A stretch of DNA of 22,868 nucleotides from an uncultured Collinsella sp. Lineage in GTDB: Bacteria > Actinomycetota > Coriobacteriia > Coriobacteriales > Coriobacteriaceae. Position 1 is the first letter of the stretch; each line of letters begins with the position of its first letter. The notes beneath the pieces are model-generated. The model saw only the letters and a list, made by a program, of their open reading frames with translations, was not told the origin of the DNA and made no database searches. The stretch spans positions 1 to 22,868 of the forward strand of contig USEK01000010.1 in assembly GCA_900553705.1 (NCBI GenBank), written 5' to 3'. This document shows, one piece after another, positions 1 through 7,101 of this stretch. The position numbers were made by a program, and so were the translations under genes.

Positions 1-37
1 CTAGTCGTCGGCAGCGTCAGATGTGTATAAGAGACAG
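1..37 (+). other. Nextera sequencing adapter (artefact)
   Basis: Positions 19-37 are the 19-bp Tn5 mosaic end AGATGTGTATAAGAGACAG, preceded at 5-18 by TCGTCGGCAGCGTC, the Nextera Read 1 adapter. Bases 1-4 (ctag) match the last four bases of the index seen in full at the other end. This is library sequence, not genome; genomic sequence begins at about 38. Confidence 0.98.
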
Positions 38-138
38 CCTACGCGAAGCACCTGTGCACCCGCATCACGGCCCTCGACTTCCCGCTGCAACAGCCCGTAA
101 TCGCCGCACGCGCAGCACGCAAGCCAGATCGCCTTCAT
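38..138 (-). CDS. Partial CDS downstream of cpaB (5' end only)
   Basis: This is the N-terminal 33 codons of a gene cut by the contig end, beginning MKAIWLACCACGDYGLLQ. Its ATG overlaps the cpaB stop codon by one base (TGATG), and a GGAGG lies about 9 nt upstream inside the cpaB tail. Overlap plus a strong ribosome-binding site indicate translational coupling, so this is probably a real gene of the same pilus operon. In Tad/Flp loci the gene after cpaB often encodes a CpaE/TadZ-like ATPase, a TadA ATPase or a secretin. The visible piece has no diagnostic motif, so the product is not assigned. Confidence 0.6.
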
Positions 139-797
139 CACTTGTCGCCTCCGCTCTTTTTGCCGCGCGCCGTGGCGGGAATCGTCAAGCTGACCGTTCC
201 CTTGCCCGAGGCTCCCAGCAGTTCCTTGACGTCTTCGGGGTCAGCCGCCAGCGTCACCCATTCGATCTTGCCCTCGCGCGTGGCACCAGAATCCTCACTG
301 GTATCGATCACGTACGCGCCGCACAGTCGATCGGTTACGCCGTCTTTTTGCACATACACATCCACGTAGCTGCCCACGCCCGTGGCGCCGCCGACCGAGT
401 GCTCGGCATCGACCGCCACCGAAACGGCGACTTTGCCCTTAGGCACCTCGAGCTTGTGGCTCTCGGCCTTGGTGTAGACATTGCAGATCACGGCGTTTTT
501 GGGAATACGCGAAGTCGTCACGTCGCCGCGCACCTGGCGCAGCTCGGTCGCCGCGTCACGCGGCAGCAGACTCGTCAGCCATTCTTGGGTTATGACATTG
601 GTCTCATCGAGGGTCTCGCCCACATCGATATCACGCGCCGCGACGCATACCTCGACGCGATCGCCACCGTACTTGGCCAAGGTCTCAGCCTGGACCTGTT
701 CGGCTTGCGAGCGGATCGACGAGCCGTAAACCATGCAGAGCAGAGCAGCGAGCACGCCCGCGACCAGACTGATGGCGATGCGCTTGCTCTTGTTCAC
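138..797 (-). CDS. Flp pilus assembly protein CpaB-like (SAF domain)
   Basis: Predicted CpaB/RcpC-family component of a Flp/Tad type IVb pilus machine. In the family it is thought to sit at the envelope and organise the pilus channel. The protein (219 aa from this start) has a short basic N-terminus, one membrane segment (about residues 5-25, RIAISLVAGVLAALLCMVYG), a SAF domain (about 47-110, with the typical CVAARDIDVGETLDETNV and IPKNAVICN segments) and a C-terminal CpaB-type region with VAVSVAVDAEHSVGGATGVGSYVDVYV. A GTG start at 797 is preferred because AGAGGAG lies 5 nt upstream. An ATG at 812 would overlap that ribosome-binding site and add MRGAA. Its stop overlaps the next, truncated gene. 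Coriobacteria are monoderm, so its exact role without an outer membrane is unclear. The family call is fairly secure; the gene symbol is left blank because the rest of the locus is missing. Confidence 0.85.
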   Translation of the reverse strand: MNKSKRIAISLVAGVLAALLCMVYGSSIRSQAEQVQAETLAKYGGDRVEVCVAARDIDVGETLDETNVITQEWLTSLLPRDAATELRQVRGDVTTSRIPKNAVICNVYTKAESHKLEVPKGKVAVSVAVDAEHSVGGATGVGSYVDVYVQKDGVTDRLCGAYVIDTSEDSGATREGKIEWVTLAADPEDVKELLGASGKGTVSLTIPATARGKKSGGDK

Positions 798-907
798 GGC
801 CGCTCCTCTCATGGCAGTGCCGGGCGAATGCCCGTACCACCATTGTCTGGGCGGTCAGAGCGCAAAGCGGCGCAATCGCGATCTTGGTTTTCGATGTCAA
901 ACCAATC

Positions 908-959
908 GCTGACCAAAAACTAACCAGCCCGTCAAGCTCGTGGCAAGGTTTTGGTCAGC
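908..959. repeat. 11-bp inverted repeat upstream of the cpaB-like gene
   Basis: Perfect arms GCTGACCAAAA (908-918) and TTTTGGTCAGC (949-959) are separated by 30 bp. There is no T-run after either arm, so a terminator is unlikely. The space between the arms contains, on the minus strand, a TTGCCA hexamer with a weak TAGTTT 18 bp on, a possible cpaB promoter. The arrangement could be a pair of operator half-sites flanking a promoter; this is inference. Confidence 0.5.
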
Positions 960-997
960 ACGTCAGCAAACTGCATGCTTCAAGGCTTTTCCGCAGC

Positions 998-1032
998 AAA
1001 AAAGCCGTCTCCCGAACAGTTGGGAGACGGCT
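998..1032 (-). terminator. Intrinsic terminator of rsgA
   Basis: An 11-bp perfect stem (1003-1013 with 1022-1032, arm AGCCGTCTCCC) has an 8-nt loop and is followed on the minus strand by six Ts (998-1003). It lies 18 bp after the rsgA stop codon. Confidence 0.93.
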
Positions 1033-1049
1033 GTCATAGGAAAAATCAA

Positions 1050-2234
1050 TTACAGATGGACATCGGGATCGAGCATTTGGGCGCTCACGCGCATGGATGA
1101 CGCCAGGTTTTGGAACGTTTCCAGACGCAGGCTGTCGATCTGCCCGGCGTCCTCGGCCTCGCGAACGGCGCAACCCGGCTCATGGGTATGCGTGCAATCG
1201 CCAAATCGGCACGCGCGCGATGCCTCGACAATCTCGGGGAAGGCGCGCGCCAGACCCCGCTCGTGACCCACGAGCGGTAGGCTGCGCAGGCCCGGGGCAT
1301 CGGCGATCACGCCGGCGTCGCCCGGCAGTGCCACCATCACGCGCGCAACCGTAGTGTGGCGGCCCTGGTCATCACGCTCGCGCACGCCGCCAGTGGCCAG
1401 CGCATCGTGGCCCAGTAGCGCGTTGAGCAGCGTCGACTTGCCGGCGCCCGACTCGCCCAAGATCATGGCACAGCTCCCAGCCGGCACGCAGGCGCGCACC
1501 TCGTCCAGGCCGAGGCCCTCAGCAGAAGACGTCACGATCACGCGCACGCCCGGACCCACCAGACGGCGCACGCGGTCCAGATCGCGCTCGAGCTCATCGG
1601 CCTCGCAGCGGTCGGCCTTGGTGAGCACCACCACCGGCTCGGCATCGCAATCGAGCGCCAACACCAGTGAGCGCGCCACACGATCGAGCAGCACCTCGCC
1701 GGCGCCGAGCGCCTGCACGATCAGCACGCTGTCAACGTTGGAGCAGAGCACCTGGCGCTCACCGCGGGCACGGCCACGCCAACGTTCAAAGCTCGTACGG
1801 CGCGGCAGTACGCACTCGATCACGCCCATGTCGTGCCCGGGAGCACGGCGAACCGCCACGCGGTCGCCCACGGCGGGCAGCAAGACCTCGTCCTCGCCAC
1901 GCGACTTGGCAAACCCTACGGCATGCTCGGCACGAAACGTGTCGTCGGCAGTTGCCACCAGCGGAAACCCGCGGTCCAGGCGCACCACGGCACCGAGCTG
2001 CATCTGCTCGGGCTCCTCGGCCTGTGCGCAAAAGTCGTCAAATGCAGCCTGCTGAGCCGCATCGACCGGCAGGTCATCGAACGCCGGAACATCCTGTAAC
2101 GCGTCAAGCCCCGGTACGCTTGCCAGCAGCTCCTCAGCAGATGCAGGGGCTTCGGTCGCGAGCTTCCGACGACGGTCGCGCTTAGCCCGCGCCCCCGTCG
2201 TCTTTTTCTTCGCCTTAGCCTTAGCCTTGCCCAC
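1050..2234 (-). CDS. rsgA: Ribosome small-subunit-dependent GTPase RsgA
   Basis: Circularly permuted GTPase that acts in late 30S subunit maturation (394 aa). The order of motifs is the RsgA/YjeQ one: an OB-fold region (about 80-145), then G4 as TKAD (205-208; NKxD is more usual), then G1 GESGAGKST (260-268), then G3 DAPG (312-315). The C-terminal zinc module has the family spacing C342-x4-C347-x-H349-x5-C355. The first 25 residues are very rich in Lys and Arg (KAKAKAKKK...), as in other RsgA N-termini thought to touch rRNA. An upstream in-frame start at 2321 would lie inside a terminator hairpin. GTG at 2234 is chosen because GGGAGG lies 5 nt before it and the family-like sequence begins there. 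It starts only about 50 bp after the ATPase terminator; a TAAAAT box is present but no convincing -35, so partial read-through may contribute. Confidence 0.95.
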   Translation of the reverse strand: MGKAKAKAKKKTTGARAKRDRRRKLATEAPASAEELLASVPGLDALQDVPAFDDLPVDAAQQAAFDDFCAQAEEPEQMQLGAVVRLDRGFPLVATADDTFRAEHAVGFAKSRGEDEVLLPAVGDRVAVRRAPGHDMGVIECVLPRRTSFERWRGRARGERQVLCSNVDSVLIVQALGAGEVLLDRVARSLVLALDCDAEPVVVLTKADRCEADELERDLDRVRRLVGPGVRVIVTSSAEGLGLDEVRACVPAGSCAMILGESGAGKSTLLNALLGHDALATGGVRERDDQGRHTTVARVMVALPGDAGVIADAPGLRSLPLVGHERGLARAFPEIVEASRACRFGDCTHTHEPGCAVREAEDAGQIDSLRLETFQNLASSMRVSAQMLDPDVHL

Positions 2235-2283
2235 AAATGCCTCCCAGCACCCAAAATCACAACTGAGCAGGTATTTTACCCAC

Positions 2284-2319
2284 AAAAAAGAGTCGGTCGA
2301 GCAACCGCTCGACCGACTC
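2284..2319 (-). terminator. Intrinsic terminator after the Ca2+ ATPase gene
   Basis: A 13-bp perfect stem (2290-2302 with 2307-2319, arm GAGTCGGTCGAGC), loop of 4 nt (AACC on the plus strand), is followed on the minus strand by six Ts (2284-2289). It ends the ATPase transcript and lies immediately upstream of rsgA. Confidence 0.92.
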
Positions 2320-2378
2320 ACACACTTTCCCTCAGCCCTTTTTCATCCGCGCGGGAGAAAAGCAGCAAGGACACCGCA

Positions 2379-2473
2379 GGGCCCGCCCGCCGGGAGGGGT
2401 TTCCTAAGGGCACATCCCGCAGCCGCAAAGCGGCGAGGACGTGCCCGTGGAAACCCCGCAGGCGGTCGGGCCC
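2379..2473 (-). repeat. Large nested hairpin element 3' of the ATPase gene
   Basis: A 95-nt sequence folds on itself in four stacked stems. The outer arm 2379-2391 pairs with 2461-2473 (12 of 13). GGGGTTTCC 2396-2404 pairs with GGAAACCCC 2449-2457 (9 of 9). GGGCAC 2408-2413 pairs with GTGCCC 2441-2446. GCCGC 2422-2426 pairs with GCGGC 2430-2434 around an AAA loop. It begins 12 bp after the ATPase stop and precedes the true terminator by about 60 bp. It has no T-run of its own, so it is not a second intrinsic terminator. It may be a REP-like intergenic repeat, an mRNA-stabilising 3' structure or a small structured RNA. The strand is given as that of the surrounding transcript. Confidence 0.7.
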
Positions 2474-2484
2474 GGACAGGAACG

Positions 2485-5166
2485 TTACTCCTTCTCGACC
2501 GCGCGCATGATCGCCTTGTAGATCTCCATCAGCGGAATGATCAGGAAGGCAAGGCCCAGCGCGGCGATAACGCCCTTGAGCTCAAGCGTCACGGGGCCAA
2601 AGAACATCTCGGTAAGCGTCGGCTGCACGGTCACGATAACCGTCAGCACCAGCGCCAGCGCAGCCGAAGCCCAAAGCCACTTGTTCTGCTTCTTCATGCT
2701 AAACAGCGACGCACGACGGCTGCGCATATTGAAGCAGTGGAAGATCTCGACCATGTTGAGCGTGATGAACGCCATCATCACGCCTTCCTCGTCGGCATTG
2801 CCGGCGATCATATCGGCGATGTGGATGTAGCCCATGTCAAAGTACACGCCCACAAAGAAGCTCGCCAGCACCAGCACGGTGATGATCAGGCCCTGGACAA
2901 CGCAGTCCAGACCCATATTGCCGGCAAAGACGCCGTCCTTGGCGTTGCGCGGCTTGCGCTTCATGATGTCGCCCTCGGCATCCTCCATGCCCAGCGCGAG
3001 CGCGGGGAAGCAGTCGGTGACCAGGTTCACCCACAGCAGCTGCACCGGCTGGAAGATGGTAAAGCCGATGAGCGTGGCGATAAACACCGAGAAGACCTCG
3101 GCAAGGTTGGCCGAAAGCAGGAACTGGATGACCTTGCGGATGTTGTCGTAGATGCGACGGCCCTCTTCGCAGGCACCGATGATGGTGGCGAAGTTGTCGT
3201 CGGCAAGCACCATGTCGGCGACGTTCTTGGTGACATCGGTACCGGTGATGCCCATGCCAACGCCGATGTCGGCGCGCTTGATGGACGGGGCGTCGTTGAC
3301 GCCGTCGCCCGTCATGGCCACGATCTGGTCGCGCGACTTCCAGGCCTCGACGATGCGGGTCTTGTGCTCGGGCTGAACGCGAGCGTACACGCCGTAGTCC
3401 TCGATGTGCGCGTCGAGCTCCTCGTCGCTCATGCGGTCGAGGTCGGCACCGGTGATGGCCTGGCTGCGATCGGCGACGATGCCCAGCTGCTTGGCGATGG
3501 CCACGGCGGTGTCGATGTGGTCGCCCGTAATCATGACAGTGCGGATGCCGGCGTCGTGCGCCTCGCGGATAGCGTCGGCCACCTCGGGGCGGACCGGGTC
3601 AATCATGCCGGACAGGCCGCAGAAGACCATGTCATGCTCGAGCGCAGCGGGGCTGCAGTCGGCGGGAACCTCGGTGTAGGTACGGCTCGCCAGTGCCAGC
3701 ACGCGCAGGGCCTCGTCGGCCATGGCCTTGTTGGCTGCCACGAGCTCGGCGCGACGCTCCTCGGTCAGGGGGACGACCTTATCGCCCTCGTAGATATGGG
3801 TGCACAGGCCGATCACCACGTCGGGCGCGCCCTTGGTGTACTGCTCGTACTCGCCGTCCAGGGTCTCGACGACCACGGACATCATCTTACGGCCCGAGTC
3901 GAACGGGGCCTCGCCCACGCGCGGGTGCTCGGCAGTCAGGCCAGTAAGACCAGCCTTGCCGGCATCGTTGACGAGCGCGCACTCGGTCGGCTCGCCCACG
4001 GCCTCGCCCAGTTCCTCGTCCCACTGGGCATCGGAGCACAGCGCCATGCCGGCCAAGAACTTCTCCTTGGGCGCAGCAAGTTCGTGCTTGACGACGGTCA
4101 TCTTGTTCTGGGTGAGCGTGCCGGTCTTGTCCGAGCAGATGGTCTGCGTGCAGCCGAGCGTCTCGACAGCAGAAAGCTTGCGGATAATCGCCTGGCGCTT
4201 GGCCATCTTGGTCACGCCGAGCGAAAGGACGATGGTCACGACGGCGACCAGGCCCTCGGGGATGGCGGCGACGGCGAGCGAGACGGCGACCATAAAGGTG
4301 TCGAGCAGGGCAGTCGGGTCGGTAAGGACGTTACCCACGCCGTGACGGATGATGTCGACGCCAAAGATCACGACGCAGATGACGATAACCATAATGGTAA
4401 GAATACGGCTGAGCTCGGCGAGCTTCACCTGCAGCGGCGTGAGCTCTTCCTTGGCCTCGGCCAGGGCGCCAGCGATCTTGCCCATCTCGGTGTTCATGCC
4501 GGTACCGACCACGACGGCGCGACCGCGGCCGTACACCACGGTGGAGCCCATGTAGCACATGTTCTTGCGGTCGCCGAGCGGCACGTCGTCGGTGCCCGCG
4601 GCAAGCTCAATCACGTTGGCGTGCTTCTCGACCGGCACGGACTCGCCGGTCAGTGCGGCCTCTTCGATCTTCATCGTGGCGCTCTCGAGGACGCGGCAGT
4701 CGGCCGGGACGGAGTCGCCCGCCTCGAGCATGAGGACGTCGCCGGGCACGAGCTCGGCGCTCGGCAGATGCACGAGCTTGCCGTCGCGCAGCACCTTGGA
4801 CTGCGCCGCGCTCATTTCCTGCAGGGCCTCGAGGGCCTCCTCGCTCTTGGCTTCCTGGACCACGCCCAGCACCGAGTTGACGATAACGACGAACATGATA
4901 ATGGCGACATCGGCAAAGTCCGCCTCGCCCTTGACCATGCCCGTGAGCGCGCTGATGACGGCGGCAACGATCAGCATGATGACCATAGGGTCGGCCATCT
5001 GCTCAAAGAAACGCTTCCACAGCGGCGTCTTCTCGGCTTCCTCGAGCTTGTTAGGGCCTGTCTTGGCAAGGCGCGCCGACGCCTCGCCGTTGCTCAGGCC
5101 GAGGTTCTCATCGACACCTTGGTCGCTGAGCACCTCCGCCGCGGCGGACAGGTATTCCTTTTGCAT
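2485..5166 (-). CDS. Type IIA calcium-transporting P-type ATPase
   Basis: Membrane pump that uses ATP to expel cations, most likely Ca2+ (893 aa, a full-length SERCA/PMCA-like bacterial enzyme). Visible in order: cation-ATPase N-terminal domain (1-60), actuator TGES (173-176), M4 PEGL (303-306), phosphorylation motif DKTGTLTQ with D346, nucleotide-binding KGAPD (445-449), hinge TGDGVNDAP (619-627) and a C-terminal membrane bundle. By alignment with SERCA from memory, both Ca2+ sites look intact: E304 in M4, N687 and E690 in M5 (SANLAE), N714, T717 and D718 in M6 (NLVTD), and E807 in M8 (NMVEIFHCFN). The M8 Glu would favour two-ion transport, unlike single-site bacterial pumps; this is inference. 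The start is fixed by AGGAGGGG 8 nt upstream. That ribosome-binding site is sequestered in a hairpin of the mRNA leader (see the leader feature). Mn2+ or another divalent ion cannot be excluded. Confidence 0.93.
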   Translation of the reverse strand: MQKEYLSAAAEVLSDQGVDENLGLSNGEASARLAKTGPNKLEEAEKTPLWKRFFEQMADPMVIMLIVAAVISALTGMVKGEADFADVAIIMFVVIVNSVLGVVQEAKSEEALEALQEMSAAQSKVLRDGKLVHLPSAELVPGDVLMLEAGDSVPADCRVLESATMKIEEAALTGESVPVEKHANVIELAAGTDDVPLGDRKNMCYMGSTVVYGRGRAVVVGTGMNTEMGKIAGALAEAKEELTPLQVKLAELSRILTIMVIVICVVIFGVDIIRHGVGNVLTDPTALLDTFMVAVSLAVAAIPEGLVAVVTIVLSLGVTKMAKRQAIIRKLSAVETLGCTQTICSDKTGTLTQNKMTVVKHELAAPKEKFLAGMALCSDAQWDEELGEAVGEPTECALVNDAGKAGLTGLTAEHPRVGEAPFDSGRKMMSVVVETLDGEYEQYTKGAPDVVIGLCTHIYEGDKVVPLTEERRAELVAANKAMADEALRVLALASRTYTEVPADCSPAALEHDMVFCGLSGMIDPVRPEVADAIREAHDAGIRTVMITGDHIDTAVAIAKQLGIVADRSQAITGADLDRMSDEELDAHIEDYGVYARVQPEHKTRIVEAWKSRDQIVAMTGDGVNDAPSIKRADIGVGMGITGTDVTKNVADMVLADDNFATIIGACEEGRRIYDNIRKVIQFLLSANLAEVFSVFIATLIGFTIFQPVQLLWVNLVTDCFPALALGMEDAEGDIMKRKPRNAKDGVFAGNMGLDCVVQGLIITVLVLASFFVGVYFDMGYIHIADMIAGNADEEGVMMAFITLNMVEIFHCFNMRSRRASLFSMKKQNKWLWASAALALVLTVIVTVQPTLTEMFFGPVTLELKGVIAALGLAFLIIPLMEIYKAIMRAVEKE

Positions 5167-5278
5167 ATAGAGTCCCCTCCTGGGATTCGGGCCACTCAGC
5201 AGATTGATGCCCGATCATAATTCCCAGGAGAAGGGCAAGGGCTCATCAAGGCTGCCGTGCTGAGCGGCAGTTGATAGT
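5167..5278 (-). promoter_or_regulatory. Structured mRNA leader with kissing hairpins and hidden RBS
   Basis: The predicted 112-nt leader of the ATPase mRNA contains two hairpins. Hairpin I: ATCAA/TTGAT (5245-5249 with 5271-5275) and CTGCCG/CGGCAG (5252-5257 with 5265-5270) around a 7-nt loop, RNA CUCAGCA (5258-5264). Hairpin II: CTCCTGGGA/TCCCAGGAG (5177-5185 with 5222-5230, 9 of 9) and an inner stem CGGGC/GCCCG (5188-5192 with 5209-5213), with loop 5193-5208. Loop II contains RNA UGCUGAG (5195-5201), the exact 7-nt complement of loop I. The 3' arm of hairpin II contains AGGAG, the ATPase ribosome-binding site. The same loop also carries CAUCAA, which could alternatively pair with UUGAUG from the 3' side of hairpin I. 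The pairing is seen in the sequence; the regulatory role and any ligand are inference. I do not recognise a known riboswitch class. Confidence 0.75.
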
Positions 5279-5284
5279 GGAGCT

Positions 5285-5314
5285 ATGGTACCCCAAAGCG
5301 ACGCGTCTAGCCAA
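5285..5314 (-). promoter_or_regulatory. Putative promoter of the ATPase gene
   Basis: On the minus strand: -35 TTGGCT (5309-5314), 18-bp spacer, -10 TACCAT (5285-5290), each matching 4 of 6 consensus bases. The predicted transcript start near 5278 falls just before hairpin I of the leader, which fits the structured 5' UTR. Confidence 0.5.
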
Positions 5315-5452
5315 AACATTCCATCTGGAAACACGGCACAGGCGCAACGGTGCAGACAGTGTGATGCTCAACATTGATAAAACGTTTTTTCTTCGGCGCA
5401 TCGTCAGACTGAAATATCGCCCAGATAGCAGCGGTTAGAACGGTTGGTAAAG

Positions 5453-5481
5453 TTTTTGCATATACCGTTTTTCCGCAAAAA
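5453..5481. repeat. 7-bp inverted repeat in the ATPase-pyk divergent region
   Basis: TTTTTGC (5453-5459) and GCAAAAA (5475-5481) are separated by 15 bp in the AT-rich region upstream of the pyk promoter. It could be an operator or simply an AT-rich upstream element. Apart from the leader and promoters listed, nothing else is recognised between 5315 and 5500. Confidence 0.35.
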
Positions 5482-5500
5482 ATGAACTTCTAATTCGGCA

Positions 5501-5544
5501 TACGGTCGATTTTTTGGGGTATTCGGTCGGCATTTCGTTATAAT
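5501..5544 (+). promoter_or_regulatory. pyk promoter region with 21-bp-spaced direct repeats
   Basis: A perfect -10 TATAAT lies at 5539-5544. No good -35 is present at the usual distance (TTGGGG at 5514-5519 is 19 bp away). Two copies of a T(A/T)CGGTCG motif, at 5501-5508 and 5522-5529, are exactly 21 bp apart, about two helical turns, and straddle the -35 zone. That layout would suit an activator or repressor dimer pair; this is inference. The leader to the pyk ATG is about 57 nt. Confidence 0.6.
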
Positions 5545-5607
5545 CATCTCAGTTTTATTTCTTATGGTTTATCTATCAGCGCAAGACGATGTCAGATGGA
5601 GGTCTGA

Positions 5608-7068
5608 ATGTACAAGCGCACCAAGATTGTATGCACCATGGGTCCCGCCTGCGATAGCGACGAGACCATCCGCGAGATGATCAAGGCGGGCATGAACGTC
5701 GCCCGTTTTAACTTCTCGCACGGCTCCTACGACGAGCACCACGGTCGCATCGAGCGCGTCCGCCGTATTTCCAAGGAGCTCGGCATGCCCGTCGGCATCC
5801 TGCTCGACACCAAGGGCCCCGAGGTCCGCACCGGCCTTTTGGTCGATGGCAAGAAGGTTGCCGTCAAGACCGGCGACAAGATCGTCGTCACCGCTCAGCC
5901 CACGTCCGAGGATTTCCACGGCACCGCTGAGCACATCTCCCTCGATTACCTGGCTCTGCCCTCCGAGGTCGAGAAGGGCTCCCTCATCCTGATCGATGAC
6001 GGCCTGGTTGCCCTCGAGGTCGAGTCCGTCGACGGCCAGGACATGACCTGCGTCGTTAAGAACGACGGCCTGATCGGCGAGCGCAAGGGCGTCAACATGC
6101 CCAACGTCAACATCTCGCTGCCCGCCATCACCGAGCGCGATCGTCAGGACATCCTCTTTGGCCTGACCGAGAACATCGACTACATCGCCGCTTCCTTCAT
6201 CCGTGACGGCGAGTCCGTCCGCGGCATCCGCGAGCTTTGCCGCGAGAACGGCGGCGAGCACGTGACGATCTTCCCGAAGATCGAGTGCGCCCTGGGCGTC
6301 GAGAACTTCGACGAGATCCTCGAGGCTTCCGACGGCATCATGGTCGCCCGTGGCGACCTGGGCATCGAGATCAAGCCCGAGCTCGTTCCCCACATCCAGA
6401 AGGAGATCATCGCCAAGTGCAACGCGGCCTACAAGCCCGTTATCACCGCTACGCAGATGCTCGACTCCATGCAGCAGAACCCGCGCCCGACGCGCGCCGA
6501 GGTTGCCGACGTTGCTAACGCCATTTACGACGGCACCGACGCCGTTATGCTGTCCGGCGAGTCCGCTGCCGGTAAGTACCCGGTCGAGGCCGTTAAGATG
6601 CAGGCCAGCATCGCTCTCGAGACCGAGAAGTACCTCCCGGCCCACGCTCCGCTCGAGGTTCCGGCTGACGCTCACGGCACCCGCGTCGTCAACAACGTTG
6701 TGGGTATGTCCGCTGTGAACATGGCCACCACCGTTGGCGCCAAGTGCATCACCGTGCCGACGACCACCGGTCGTACCGCTCGCCTGATCTCGCACTTCCG
6801 TCCCAACATGCCGATCTGCGCATTCTCCCGCCACGAGTGGGCCGTCCAGCAGATGATCATGTACTGGGGCGTTATCCCGCACCAGGCCGAGATTACCCAG
6901 GGCACCGTCAACGGCACGATCGTCAAGGCGATCGAGACCGCCAAGGAGCTCGGCTACGTCGAGGCCGGCGACCTGACCGTCGCTACCGCCGGCGATCCCC
7001 GCATGAGCGTCCAGCTCGAGGACAAGGTCTCCTCGACCAACGTCGCTTACGTCGCTCAGGTGCGCTAA
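5608..7068 (+). CDS. pyk: Pyruvate kinase
   Basis: Glycolytic enzyme converting phosphoenolpyruvate and ADP to pyruvate and ATP in the cytoplasm (486 aa, normal length for the short form without the extra C-terminal PEP-utiliser domain). Visible: N-terminal TKIVCTMGPA; RFNFSHG (33-39); LDTKGPEVRTG (66-76); B domain about 75-165; catalytic FPKIE with K224 and metal ligands E226 and D250 (MVARGDLGIE); ITATQMLDSM signature; C-terminal domain from about 350. The Glu at 72 in TKGPE is the residue associated with K+-dependent enzymes, so K+ activation is predicted. GGAGG at 5598-5602 sets the start. Codon choice favours GTT, GCT, CGT and GGC more than neighbouring genes, as expected for strong expression. 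It is monocistronic, with a promoter upstream and a strong terminator downstream. Confidence 0.97.
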   Translation: MYKRTKIVCTMGPACDSDETIREMIKAGMNVARFNFSHGSYDEHHGRIERVRRISKELGMPVGILLDTKGPEVRTGLLVDGKKVAVKTGDKIVVTAQPTSEDFHGTAEHISLDYLALPSEVEKGSLILIDDGLVALEVESVDGQDMTCVVKNDGLIGERKGVNMPNVNISLPAITERDRQDILFGLTENIDYIAASFIRDGESVRGIRELCRENGGEHVTIFPKIECALGVENFDEILEASDGIMVARGDLGIEIKPELVPHIQKEIIAKCNAAYKPVITATQMLDSMQQNPRPTRAEVADVANAIYDGTDAVMLSGESAAGKYPVEAVKMQASIALETEKYLPAHAPLEVPADAHGTRVVNNVVGMSAVNMATTVGAKCITVPTTTGRTARLISHFRPNMPICAFSRHEWAVQQMIMYWGVIPHQAEITQGTVNGTIVKAIETAKELGYVEAGDLTVATAGDPRMSVQLEDKVSSTNVAYVAQVR

Positions 7069-7101
7069 ATCGCACTTGCAAGCAGATTTGCATTGCAAAG
7101 G

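Noticed and set aside
21..923. Long plus-strand open frame at the left end
   Set aside because: It starts inside the adapter and is antisense to the cpaB-like gene, which has recognisable domains and ribosome-binding sites.
2227..5220. 997-codon plus-strand open frame
   Set aside because: It is antisense to the Ca2+ ATPase, His/Asp/Gly-rich with no domain, and an effect of GC-biased codons on the opposite strand. The same applies to the long frames at 11211-13631 (pheT), 18584-20806 (DUF4012 gene) and 5569-7203 (pyk).
5167..5278. Known yybP-ykoY Mn2+ riboswitch or M-box
   Set aside because: The conserved core sequences of those families are not apparent by eye; a covariance search would settle it.
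5285..5377. 30-codon plus-strand open frame starting ATG GTA CCC
   Set aside because: The ribosome-binding site is too close to the ATG (about 2 nt) and the frame overlaps the ATPase promoter on the other strand; no recognisable peptide.
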